This document shows positions 1-6,268 of a stretch of 10,719 nt of DNA, piece by piece. A model generated the notes under the pieces. It searched no databases, was not told the DNA's origin, and worked only from the letters and a program-made list of their open reading frames with translations. The translations under genes were made by a program, and so were the position numbers. The stretch covers positions 1 to 10,719 of the forward strand of contig JAUYSA010000485.1 in the NCBI GenBank assembly GCA_030696545.1, read 5' to 3'. How positions within the stretch are numbered: position 1 is the stretch's first letter; each line of letters begins with the position of its first letter. The stretch is from Hyphomonadaceae bacterium (GTDB taxonomy: Bacteria; Pseudomonadota; Alphaproteobacteria; Caulobacterales; Hyphomonadaceae).

Positions 1-2
1 TC

Positions 3-1394
3 GACCGAGCGTCAAGCGGCAGGCGGGCAGCGCAGTACCTGCGCATGTCGACGGAGCATCAACGCTACTCGACGCAACATCAGGCCGAGACCATCGCTCG
101 ATACGCTGCTGAGGAGGGTATGGAGCTCGTCGCTACCTACACCGACGCGGGCATCAGCGGCATCGGGATCAAGAACCGCCACGCCCTACGCCAACTGCTG
201 GCCGACGTGCTGGGCGGATCTCCGGGGTTCGATACGATCCTCGTCCACGACGTCAGCCGCTGGGGCCGGTTTCAGAACCCCGACCAGAGCGCACACTACG
301 AGTTCCTCTGTGCGGAGGCCGGCGTAAAGGTTGAGTACTGCGCCGAGCTGTTCGCCAACGATGGGAGCTTGTCCTCGACAATCCTGAAGGGCCTTAAGCG
401 CGCGATGGCCGCGGAATACAGCCGCGAGCTCTCGGTCAAAGTCTCAGCCGCCAAGACTGGACTATTGAAGCAGGGTTTCTGGCAAGGTGGCCGTGCTGGC
501 TACGGTTTGCGCCGGCAGATGATCGCGCCGGACGGACGGCCCGAACGCCTTCTCCAGTACGGCGAGTTCAAGGGGGTGCAGGGCCATCGGACTATCCTCG
601 TGCCAGGCCCACCCACAGAGATCGCCATCGTTCAGCGGATCTATCGAATGTTCACTGTCGCGGGACTGCGCCGCCCAACCATCGCACGCATCCTGAACGC
701 CGAGGGCGTACTGAGCGAAAGCGGTCGACCCTGGACATTCAACACGGTGCACGGCGTGCTGGTGAACCCAAAGTACACGGGGGACTTGGTCGGCAACCGA
801 TCGAAGGGCTTTCTCGACGCGCCCCGCACGCGTAACGCTGCCGCCACGTGGGTTCGAGTTCCTGGTGCATTCGAGCCCATCATCAGTCGCAGATTATTCG
901 AGGCGGCGGCGCTGGTGCTGGATGCACAGCGTCCCGTCGAACTGACCCGAGAGCAAATGGTGGTCGCCCTGCAGCAGCTCTTCAAGCGACACGGGAAGCT
1001 CACCGGCCGAGTCATCGACGACACGCCCGGCTTGCCGTGTTCCGGCCGGTTTCGTGCCGCTTTTGGCGGGGCCCAAGGCCTCTACGAAGCGATCGGACGA
1101 CTCACGCCGCATCCGCGCCGATATCGCGACAAAATCAGCGATGACCAGGTGCTTGAGCGCCTGGCTCGCCTGCTGGCCACGACGGGCCACCTCAGCAAGG
1201 CGATCATTGCCACTGATCCCGCGATACCCTCGCCAACTTCCGTCGCAAGGCGTTTCGGTAGCCTTGCGAAGGCCTTTGCGCGAGTGGGCTTCGTCACGCT
1301 CTCGCATAAGGCACGAGGCACATTGGTGGGGCGGGCGCGAATAAGGGCGGCTCTCACAAGAAGCCTCATGGCGAGAGGATTGCTTGAGGATTGA
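3..1394 (+). CDS. Serine recombinase (resolvase/invertase family), 5' end outside the window
   Basis: Site-specific DNA recombinase that would cut and rejoin DNA through a catalytic serine. The first ATG (45) starts right at the active-site motif MSTEHQ. The same frame is open to the window edge and encodes AAQYLR just upstream, the usual first beta strand ending in the conserved Arg, so the true start lies left of the window. Numbering from Met45: resolvase domain about 1-150 with catalytic Ser2 and the active-site arginine motif VSRWGR (70-75); the EYSRELS helix (124-130); Recombinase domain about 150-290. No cysteine-rich zinc ribbon follows. Instead there are two ~50-residue repeats (303-352 and 366-417) ending in FGG/RFGS plus a conserved hydrophobic pattern, resembling the homing-endonuclease-associated repeat. 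Such enzymes usually travel with genomic islands. The target site is not identifiable here. Family assignment is firm; activity is inferred. Confidence 0.93.
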   Translation, partial: DRASSGRRAAQYLRMSTEHQRYSTQHQAETIARYAAEEGMELVATYTDAGISGIGIKNRHALRQLLADVLGGSPGFDTILVHDVSRWGRFQNPDQSAHYEFLCAEAGVKVEYCAELFANDGSLSSTILKGLKRAMAAEYSRELSVKVSAAKTGLLKQGFWQGGRAGYGLRRQMIAPDGRPERLLQYGEFKGVQGHRTILVPGPPTEIAIVQRIYRMFTVAGLRRPTIARILNAEGVLSESGRPWTFNTVHGVLVNPKYTGDLVGNRSKGFLDAPRTRNAAATWVRVPGAFEPIISRRLFEAAALVLDAQRPVELTREQMVVALQQLFKRHGKLTGRVIDDTPGLPCSGRFRAAFGGAQGLYEAIGRLTPHPRRYRDKISDDQVLERLARLLATTGHLSKAIIATDPAIPSPTSVARRFGSLAKAFARVGFVTLSHKARGTLVGRARIRAALTRSLMARGLLED

Positions 1395-1415
1395 ACAGCC
1401 GCGTGATGCGGTTGT
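1395..1415 (+). terminator. Stem-loop directly after the recombinase stop
   Basis: An 8-bp stem (ACAGCCGC / GCGGTTGT, one G-U pair) with loop GTGAT starts on the base after the TGA stop. No T run follows, so it is either a weak intrinsic terminator or a 3'-end stabilising hairpin. Confidence 0.45.
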
Positions 1416-1477
1416 GCGCATCGTCGCTAGTGCTTGTGGTTCCGCAACTTGGGACTTTGCGCGCATATCCGTCGCCT

Positions 1478-1495
1478 CGGATCTAGGAGGATCCG
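1478..1495. repeat. Inverted repeat CGGATC-N6-GATCCG upstream of the oxidoreductase gene
   Basis: Perfect 6-bp arms separated by TAGGAG, 90 bases before the oxidoreductase start. Could be an operator half-site pair or chance; no regulator gene is adjacent. Confidence 0.25.
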
Positions 1496-1584
1496 CGGCT
1501 CGGGCCGGCGCCTAAATATCTCGGATTGTGCTTGCGTGAGTTAGAGCACGGCATTCGCCAAATACTCGTTGAGAGCGAGGCATT

Positions 1585-2589
1585 ATGAAATCAGTTGGCT
1601 ATTTCAAACCGACGACTGCCGCCGTTGAAGGGGCTCTGCTGAATCTCGAGACCCCACGCCCTGCGCCACTCGCCCACGACGTGCTTGTCGGCGTACGTGC
1701 GGTATCTATCAACCCAGTCGATGTGAAAGTGCGCGCAGCGCGTCCCGGAACTCCTGAGAGCCCGGTGATCCTTGGCTTCGATGGCGCCGGCATGGTGGTT
1801 GAGGTCGGATCGGGTGTGACAATGTTCGCGCCGGGTGACGAAGTCTGGTGGGCAGGCGATCGCAATCGTGCGGGATCCAATGCGGAGTTCCAGTTGGTTG
1901 ATGAGCGCATCGTCGCCCGCAAGCCTCGAAGTCTGGACTTCGCTGAAGCCGCGGCGATGCCGCTCACCACACTCACCGCTTGGGAAGCCTTGTTCGAATC
2001 GCTCCGCGTGACGCGCGATGAGCGGGGTGTGATTCTGATCATCGGCGGAGGCGGCGGTGTCGCGTCGATGGCCATTCAGCTAGCGCGGCGCCTCACCAAT
2101 CTCACCGTCGTTGCGACCTCGTCACGACCCCAGACGCAGGCCTGGGTCCGCGAACTGGGCGCACATCACGTGATCGACCATCGTGAGCCACTGGCCGAGC
2201 AGATGAGATCCCTAAACCTACCATTCGCCGACTACGTCTTCGCCACCACCCACGCTGGAGAACACTGGCCTCAGATGGTCGAGGTCGCGCGTCCGCGGGG
2301 GCGGATGGCGCTGATCGAGGGACCGGACCAATTCAATTTGCGTCTGATGGCAGACAAGAGTTTGACGGTCTCGTGGGAGCTCATGTTCACACGGCCGACA
2401 CATCAGCCCGCAGACATGATTGTGCAGCATCACATCCTCACCGAGGCGGCTCGCCTTGTTGATGAGGGCGTACTGCGGACGACCGCTCAGCAGAACTTGG
2501 GGCGGATTAACGCGGCGAACCTTATCGCCGCTCACGCCATAAGTGAAAGCGGCCGTGCTCTCGGCAAACTGGTGCTCGCTGATTGGTAG
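1585..2589 (+). CDS. Zinc-independent alcohol dehydrogenase / quinone oxidoreductase-like protein (MDR family)
   Basis: Cytosolic NAD(P)H-dependent oxidoreductase of the medium-chain dehydrogenase superfamily, probably reducing a quinone or enone; the substrate cannot be read from the sequence. The 334-residue length is normal. N-terminal GroES-like domain about 25-130 includes SINPVDVKVR (41-50), GFDGAGMVVEVG (64-75) and GDEVWW (84-89). The Rossmann domain carries the dinucleotide loop GGGGGVASMAIQLA at 154-167. The Cys and His ligands of the catalytic zinc and the four-Cys structural zinc lobe are absent, as in the quinone oxidoreductase branch (the zinc-binding ADH-family group close to TIGR02817). 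The start follows GAGAGCGAGG about 6 bases upstream. It stands alone, 190 bases after the recombinase, with no regulator beside it. The C terminus is intact, ending LGKLVLADW. Confidence 0.93.
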   Translation: MKSVGYFKPTTAAVEGALLNLETPRPAPLAHDVLVGVRAVSINPVDVKVRAARPGTPESPVILGFDGAGMVVEVGSGVTMFAPGDEVWWAGDRNRAGSNAEFQLVDERIVARKPRSLDFAEAAAMPLTTLTAWEALFESLRVTRDERGVILIIGGGGGVASMAIQLARRLTNLTVVATSSRPQTQAWVRELGAHHVIDHREPLAEQMRSLNLPFADYVFATTHAGEHWPQMVEVARPRGRMALIEGPDQFNLRLMADKSLTVSWELMFTRPTHQPADMIVQHHILTEAARLVDEGVLRTTAQQNLGRINAANLIAAHAISESGRALGKLVLADW

Positions 2590-2720
2590 AGCGCTTGAAC
2601 GACTGGCGGACGTCACGGTGGTCCTGGTGACGATTGCGAAGCTCTCCAGCATCCCTTCGCTGGTCTTTCGTCGCCGGCGAGCATCGGCTTCAGCGTCGCA
2701 GCGCCCGCCTGGGTGTCTCG
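2590..2720. other. Non-coding stretch after the oxidoreductase gene
   Basis: No supported gene. It contains a 6-bp inverted repeat, CGTCAC (2611-2616) / GTGACG (2627-2632), around a 10-base loop, which could help end transcription of the upstream gene. No T run follows it. Confidence 0.3.
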
Positions 2721-2862
2721 TCACGAATGCTGTGGAGCGAGCCTTCGCTTCGGCGCAGCCAGGACAAAGAGGAGACCCGCCGCTGCAGTCGCCGCGCCGG
2801 CGAGTGCAACGGCGGGAAAACCCAGCCCTGCTGCGATCACGCCACCACAGAGCGCAGCGCCT
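2721..2862 (-). pseudogene. C-terminal tail of a likely MFS transporter, fused to IS debris
   Basis: About 46 codons ending in TGA encode a hydrophobic alanine/glycine-rich segment (GAALCGGVIAAG, then GFPAVALAGAATAAAGLLF) closing with a basic tail (APKRRLAPQHS). This is the usual appearance of the last one or two transmembrane helices and the cytosolic end of a major facilitator superfamily exporter. Nothing of the remaining ~350 residues lies upstream: the reading frame runs directly into the transposase N-terminal fragment at about 2863. I infer that an IS6-type insertion followed by a deletion removed most of the transporter gene. The fused frame could still be translated from an ATG at 2930, giving 69 residues, but a working product is unlikely. 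MFS assignment rests on composition and pattern only. Confidence 0.55.
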
Positions 2863-3048
2863 CCGCGCTCGTGGAGGAGATCCTCTACGTTGCGCAGCGA
2901 CAACGGGTATTTCACGTACACCATCACCACGAGGCGGACACCTCAGGGGAGCTGTCGAAGTAGCGGAAGGGGTTCGTCGATTTGGTCATGGTCGAAGAGG
3001 GTTACAGCCGCCCCGCTGAGCCGCCAACTGGTTTGGGCTGACAGAGCC
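2863..3048 (-). mobile_element. Remnant of an IS6-family insertion sequence: one end plus transposase N terminus
   Basis: Read on the minus strand, the element begins at 3048 with GGCTCTGTCAGCCC, matching the typical IS6-family terminal repeat start GGCTCTGT. After 59 bases an ATG at 2989 opens MTKSTNPFRYFDSSPEV. One base has been lost near 2938, giving an early TGA in that frame, and the adjacent frame continues RLVVMVYVKYP and LSLRNVEDLLHERG. Together these are the usual first ~42 residues of an IS6-family DDE transposase of alphaproteobacterial type. Homology stops at about 2863, before the DDE catalytic domain, and the sequence passes into a transporter tail. The other terminal repeat is absent, so no target duplication can be shown; the 8 bases outside the surviving end are GATCCGAT. 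It is dead as an element. Confidence 0.82.
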
Positions 3049-3137
3049 GATCCGATCGCTCGCGGATTTAGAGGCGTGACTGAGCGCAGCCGCAGCGACA
3101 GTGAGGGCCAGCTTAGCCCGGCTCAGCGCGCCAGGGG
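3049..3137. other. Intergenic sequence flanking the IS end
   Basis: No gene, strong hairpin or T run seen. Any surviving 5' part of the interrupted transporter gene would be expected here but was not recognised. Confidence 0.3.
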
Positions 3138-3350
3138 CTACGCGTCTCGCGAATTGAAATTGCGCGCCCTCATCGCCCGCGCGGAGTCGCAAATCTGCAT
3201 CAGTTGCCGCCGTAAACCTGGGTCCCACGCCAGCGCGCCCTGGGCGTCAAGGCCTTCGATCAACAAGCGCGCCTGAATGTCTTTCAGTCCGCGAAATGTG
3301 CCTGTTCGCGCGAGCACTACGGCGCGCTCTAGTCCAGCGTCTTGTTCCAT
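3138..3350 (-). CDS. Small hypothetical protein (70 aa)
   Basis: No named family recognised. The product is a soluble, probably helical protein with evenly spread charge: a first helix around LERAVVLARTG (8-18), an RGLKDIQARLLIEGLD stretch (20-35) and LRRQLMQICDSARA (46-59). This layout recalls the many short alphaproteobacterial proteins with an A-x-x-LA-x-x-G-x-(F/Y) opening, but that is an impression, not a match. Third codon positions are moderately GC-rich, in keeping with coding. The start is uncertain: no clear Shine-Dalgarno precedes the ATG. It lies 87 bases downstream of the next minus-strand gene and could share its transcript. The opposite strand carries overlapping open frames with no family features, so I prefer this strand. 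Confidence 0.5.
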   Translation of the reverse strand: MEQDAGLERAVVLARTGTFRGLKDIQARLLIEGLDAQGALAWDPGLRRQLMQICDSARAMRARNFNSRDA

Positions 3351-3437
3351 GCCGAAAAGGCTAACGCATGGTGCGCCCGACGCCGAGTCTTTCTTACGCT
3401 TGCGTCAAAATCACCTAGCGCCGTCCGGAGCGCGACA

Positions 3438-3650
3438 TCAGTGCAACTGCGTTATCGGCTCCAGGTGTTGTTCGCGCCACTCGCCGTCAACGCCCCCTAT
3501 AAGGATGCTTGCTGGTCCATCTTCAAGCTCAAGCCTCCGCCGCGCTGCGGCTAGCGCCTCGGTTTCGGACGCGTATTGGCCAAGCACTAGAGCGTCCCAA
3601 TCAATCAGGAACCAGCGTGAGCCTCGCCAGATAATCGACATGTCGCACAT
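3438..3650 (-). CDS. Small hypothetical protein (70 aa), DUF2188-like layout
   Basis: Unknown function. The sequence looks like a genuine small alpha/beta domain: a first strand MSIIWRGSRWFLID (4-17), then YASETEALAAARRRLE (26-41) as a helix, then ASILIGGVDGEWREQH (47-62) as a beta hairpin. The order strand, 'SETEALAAAR' helix, 'GGVDGEWREQ' hairpin recalls DUF2188-type proteins, but the match is by layout only. The start is well supported: GGAGGTG lies 5 bases upstream of ATG. That Shine-Dalgarno is half of a perfect 6-bp inverted repeat (CCTCCG / CGGAGG, 3657-3675), so the mRNA could hide its own ribosome site. It is transcribed divergently from the exported protein gene at 3995. Confidence 0.65.
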   Translation of the reverse strand: MCDMSIIWRGSRWFLIDWDALVLGQYASETEALAAARRRLELEDGPASILIGGVDGEWREQHLEPITQLH

Positions 3651-3994
3651 GATGCACCTCCGCCCGTAACGGAGGAGCCAACGTGGTTACCAATCACTTA
3701 ATTCCGCGCTGTAGCGATAAGGGACAAGCGCTGCGGCCACATTGTTCTACATGTGAACAGCGTGTTTGCGCCGGAAGTATGAATGAGACTTCGTTGGCCC
3801 TCTCCAGTCTACCACTAACAGCCTGGCTTGTGCGACGGTCTGTCTCTCGGAGCGCCGAGCCCCACCACAATCTAACCGCAAACTTCGTGCGGGACGGAAC
3901 CCATGAGGGCTCAAGACGTGCATCTATTATAGCTTAGAGCTCGTTACTGATTAGGAAGCGCAATTTGCGTCCCGTATCGGCACAGGAGCTTCTT
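3651..3994. promoter_or_regulatory. Divergent intergenic region with two inverted repeats
   Basis: 344 bases between two divergently read genes. It holds the Shine-Dalgarno hairpin at 3657-3675, a palindrome-like site TGTTC-N7-GAACA at 3743-3759, and an AT-rich TATTAT at 3925-3930 that could be a -10 element for the rightward gene, though no good -35 sits at the right distance. An 84-codon GTG frame with a good Shine-Dalgarno (3683-3937) also crosses it, but it lacks coding-like codon use and I do not call it. Confidence 0.4.
3743..3759. repeat. Palindromic operator-like site TGTTC-N7-GAACA
   Basis: Five-base perfect arms around TACATGT; the whole 17-mer is close to self-complementary. It lies in the divergent intergenic region about 235 bases upstream of the exported protein gene. 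It is not the alphaproteobacterial LexA box, which is a direct GTTC-N7-GTTC repeat. The binding protein is unknown and chance is possible. Confidence 0.3.
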
Positions 3995-4519
3995 ATGATA
4001 TTCAGAATTGGCTTCGCAGTCGGAGCATTGTTTGCCCCTGCCACTTTAGCGTTAGCGCAGGTAGCTGGTGTTGATCCCGGCGCCCTGGCGGCGACGGCGA
4101 CCGACATCCTGACCCCTGCCGTCACCCCAGTAGCCTCTGCTACCGATGCAACGGCGGTTGCGACTGGCGTCTTGGGAAATGCTGCCGGCGCAGTCACCAC
4201 CACAGTCCAAGACGCCGCTAGCGCCGTGCCCGGCACCAGCGAAGGCGCTGTGGCTGGAGTCGCTGCGGCGACCGCTCCAGCCATGTGGAGCGCTAACAAT
4301 GCGGCTGGGGCTGAGTCGATGTCGTCTAGCCAGGTCGCAAGCATGAACGTCATGGTGCAGACCGGGTCAGAGACGGTGATGATGAACTCCGGACGATTCA
4401 CTCAACCCGAGTGGCAGACAGATCAGGCCAAAACGGTGGTGGAAGCCGAGCCCCTGATCACTCAACGCGCCATGACAAAGGCGCAGGTGCGAGAACAACT
4501 CGCGATCATTCGCTTCTAA
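3995..4519 (+). CDS. Exported Ala/Thr/Val-rich protein of unknown function
   Basis: 174 residues from the ATG at 3995, chosen because AGGAG (3984-3988) lies 6 bases before it and because the product then starts with a clean signal peptide: MIFR, a hydrophobic core (IGFAVGALFAPATLAL) and likely cleavage after ALA at residue 21, leaving a mature form starting QVAGVD. The mature N-terminal half is low-complexity with imperfect A-T-A-T-D / A-S-A-T-D / A-V-A-T units. The C-terminal third is more ordinary, with Met-rich and polar stretches and an amphipathic end (MTKAQVREQLAIIRF). There are no cysteines, no sortase-like or anchor motif, and no family I can name. It is probably periplasmic or surface-exposed. 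It stands alone, divergent from the 70-residue minus-strand gene. Confidence 0.72.
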   Translation: MIFRIGFAVGALFAPATLALAQVAGVDPGALAATATDILTPAVTPVASATDATAVATGVLGNAAGAVTTTVQDAASAVPGTSEGAVAGVAAATAPAMWSANNAAGAESMSSSQVASMNVMVQTGSETVMMNSGRFTQPEWQTDQAKTVVEAEPLITQRAMTKAQVREQLAIIRF

Positions 4520-5490
4520 ATCTCAGCGACAGACAATGCTGTAGCGACCGATGAACAGCCAAATGGTGACGTTCTTCCTCCCTGGCGCCGACAGCCCTTT
4601 TCAAGCTGAAGCCGTCTCGCAGGGTGCGCGCAGACATCTCGCGGAGTTGTCGCTGGAGACAACGCCGCGACGGATTTAGAAGCTTACGTGTCGGCAGCAA
4701 GGCACCCTTCATGTGGCTGAGGTCGGCAACCCACGATGGTGGGTCTGGCCAGGACGTGTTGATCATTTTTTGAAGACACCGCCGGAACGGCGTTTCACAT
4801 TTGCGGCGCCGGTCGTGGGGTTCACCTTCGGCGAGCCGGCGGTGTGGGGGAAACGCGAGCGACGGATTTTGCGCTTGGCTGAATGGTCTGCGCAGTGTCC
4901 GATGATTGGGTCTTATCGAACATCTCGCGGGCACGCCTCAGCGCGGAAACTAGATCGCCTCACCTCTTGCAAGGAACTGCTGCTCGTCAAACCCTGCCTC
5001 TTGAGCCTCTCGGCGGGTTGCGTACCGTCTCCAGGCTTCTCGCGAAAACAGGCCTCTGGCCGCATGGTGAAGACGTCCAAGGCAGCCCACCGCGACGGCG
5101 TCGGTCTACGGCTCAAGCCCCCACTGGCCCCGTACGTGCGCGCCGGCACCACGGCCTCACGTTGTGCGAAGGCCGCTTGTGCGCGTGCGGCAAATGAGCC
5201 GCCGGCACCGATTAAAAACTGACTGAGGGCTAACCAGTCTAGCTTAGCGGTATTGTTGGTCACGGCCCGAGGCCGCCAGCAGCAGAGGGCCAAATGCTCC
5301 CGCCTCGATGAGATCGAAGTATGTCCAAGCGGCAACAATTTCTCGCCAATGCTCTAGCTTGTGCGCAACTTGGCGGTCGCGTTTCGGTTGCACCTAAGCG
5401 CCTCATCTGCGACCAAGCTGAAAACGCCTGGCTGTTGCTGGCCGGAGTTGAGCGGTTCGCTTCGCCAATCGCCTGTTATGGAACCCGCGC
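4520..5490. other. Long gene-poor region
   Basis: About 970 bases without a gene I can support. Open frames of 140-170 codons occur on both strands (4713-5222 plus; 4506-4934 and 4913-5338 minus), but they overlap one another, lack good ribosome sites and show no recognisable domain. A 42-codon frame at 4551-4679 has no Shine-Dalgarno. A 5-bp hairpin, CGCCG-GAA-CGGCG followed by TTTC, lies near 4780-4797. The stretch looks like decayed coding sequence or non-coding DNA, in keeping with the scarred region to its left. Confidence 0.4.
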
Positions 5491-5670
5491 ATGACGTCGC
5501 GTGGTGTGAACAATCAATCGGGACTCCCCCGGTTCACCCGACGCTTAGCGGCCCTCCTTGTGGGTCTTCTAGGCTTCGCCGCGGCCTTGGTCATCGCGAA
5601 CGATAATCCGTACTGGAAGGAGACCCACAGCGGGGAGTCTTCCCGTAATGGGGACCATGCTGGCCGCTAG
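5491..5670 (+). CDS. Possible small single-pass membrane protein (59 aa)
   Basis: This short frame encodes a basic N terminus (RFTRRL, residues 14-19), one convincing hydrophobic segment, LAALLVGLLGFAAALVIA (19-36), and a polar tail beginning NDNPYWKE (37-44). Positive charge before the helix predicts the N terminus inside. The ribosome site is weak: only GGAA about 8 bases before the ATG. The last third of the frame overlaps nested inverted repeats at 5546-5669, so the DNA may instead be conserved for an RNA structure, with the frame a by-product. It precedes the response regulator gene in the same direction by 138 bases. No family recognised. Confidence 0.33.
   Translation: MTSRGVNNQSGLPRFTRRLAALLVGLLGFAAALVIANDNPYWKETHSGESSRNGDHAGR
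5546..5669. repeat. Nested inverted repeats (possible structured RNA)
   Basis: Outer arms TAGCGGCC (5546-5553) and GGCCGCTA (5662-5669) are perfect 8-mers. Inside them TGTGGGTCT (5559-5567) and AGACCCACA (5621-5629) are perfect 9-mers. The order allows a single branched hairpin of about 124 bases, with a further GC-rich hairpin possible in the 5630-5660 stretch. The function is unknown; it could be an RNA element, a DNA site or a coincidence inside a small gene. Confidence 0.45.
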
Positions 5671-5776
5671 GCAGCCTTGGGTTCGATCCGACACCCCTAG
5701 ATCTCCGCCACGGGGCGCCGTTTCCCTGCCTGGGCGTTACGGACCTTTGTACTGTTCCCGCCCGAGGACGTTTCAT

Positions 5777-5789
5777 CCGCCTTCGGCGG
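5777..5789 (+). promoter_or_regulatory. Small hairpin just before the response regulator start
   Basis: CCGCC-TTC-GGCGG, a perfect 5-bp stem, ends 19 bases before the ATG at 5809. With no T run it is not a standard terminator; it may structure the 5' leader. Confidence 0.3.
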
Positions 5790-5808
5790 CCCAAAGGTTC
5801 AGGCCAAA

Positions 5809-6192
5809 ATGCACCGAGCCCTAGTCGTCGACGACGATCCCTTGATGCGGGAGATCGTCGGCGAGCATCTCCGAGAGACAGGGCTGACGGTCGAATTTGC
5901 GGCGGACGGAATGGAGGCCCTCCAGGCGGTCGGCGAGTGGCAATTCCGATTGATCGTCACCGATATGTTCATGCCGAATATGGACGGCCTGGAGCTTATC
6001 AGAGCGCTCAGAGAGCGAGCCTCACACACGCCGATCATCGGAATGTCTGCAGGCGTCAGCGGACTCGATGCTGATATTCCATTGCGGGCCGCCATAGCGG
6101 CTGGCGCGCAGCAAGTCTTACGAAAGCCAATCTCGCAGACCGCGCTGTTGGCTGCCGTCCATGCAGTTTTATCCAGGCGTGACCAGGACTGA
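5809..6192 (+). CDS. Single-domain response regulator (CheY-like receiver)
   Basis: Two-component receiver domain of 127 residues with no output domain. Every phosphorylation residue is present: the acidic trio DDD at 8-10 (VVDDDP), phospho-acceptor Asp52 in VTDMFMPNMDG, Ser80 in the Thr/Ser switch position (GMSAG), and Lys106 before a proline (RKPIS). It would act in the cytosol, taking phosphate from a histidine kinase and signalling by protein contact rather than by DNA binding. No kinase or phosphotransferase gene is in the window, so the partner is unknown. The start has only a weak AGG 5 bases upstream, but the domain begins exactly as expected. It converges on the TadG operon, with two stem-loops between them. 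Confidence 0.94.
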   Translation: MHRALVVDDDPLMREIVGEHLRETGLTVEFAADGMEALQAVGEWQFRLIVTDMFMPNMDGLELIRALRERASHTPIIGMSAGVSGLDADIPLRAAIAAGAQQVLRKPISQTALLAAVHAVLSRRDQD

Positions 6193-6200
6193 ATGGGCGT

Positions 6201-6232
6201 GCAGGCTGCGGGCGCTATGCGCCTAACCCTGC
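6201..6232 (+). terminator. Two-part stem-loop after the response regulator
   Basis: Outer arms GCAGG / CCTGC and inner arms GGCGC-TAT-GCGCC form a compact structure beginning 8 bases after the stop codon. No T run follows. Confidence 0.45.
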
Positions 6233-6242
6233 GGCTTCTCGT

Positions 6243-6267
6243 GTTCGATAACACTCAATTATCGGAC
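6243..6267. terminator. Nine-bp stem-loop between convergent genes
   Basis: GTTCGATAA / TTATCGGAC pair over 9 bases (one G-U) around loop CACTCAA. It lies one base past the stop of the minus-strand membrane protein and 50 bases past the response regulator, so it is placed to serve both strands. It lacks a T tract. Confidence 0.5.
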
Positions 6268-6268
6268 G

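Noticed and set aside
894..1466. A 190-codon minus-strand frame within the recombinase region.
   Set aside because: Antisense to the conserved recombinase repeats; no family features.
2543..3276. Overlapping plus-strand frames of 109-187 codons across the IS scar.
   Set aside because: They are antisense to the recognisable transposase and transporter fragments and contain only arginine/serine-rich sequence.
3683..3937. An 84-codon plus-strand frame from GTG with a strong GGAGGAG and a Cys-rich N-terminal part (HCSTCEQRVC).
   Set aside because: Third-position GC is near 50 percent, unlike real genes here, and the GGAGG is explained by the hairpin repeat serving the minus-strand gene. No domain is evident beyond the cysteines.
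4551..4679. A 42-codon plus-strand frame just after the exported protein gene.
   Set aside because: No ribosome site and no conserved pattern; too short to support.
4713..5222. A 169-codon plus-strand frame from GTG.
   Set aside because: No Shine-Dalgarno, no domain, and overlapping minus-strand frames of similar length are equally plausible; composition drifts along the frame.
5619..5710. A tRNA-like 92-base stretch: GGAGACC at one end, GGTTCGATCC and CTCCGCCA at the other.
   Set aside because: The T-arm stem does not pair (only one base pair next to the loop) and six extra bases separate the T loop from the acceptor strand. No anticodon arm forms, so neither a tRNA nor a tmRNA end is supported.
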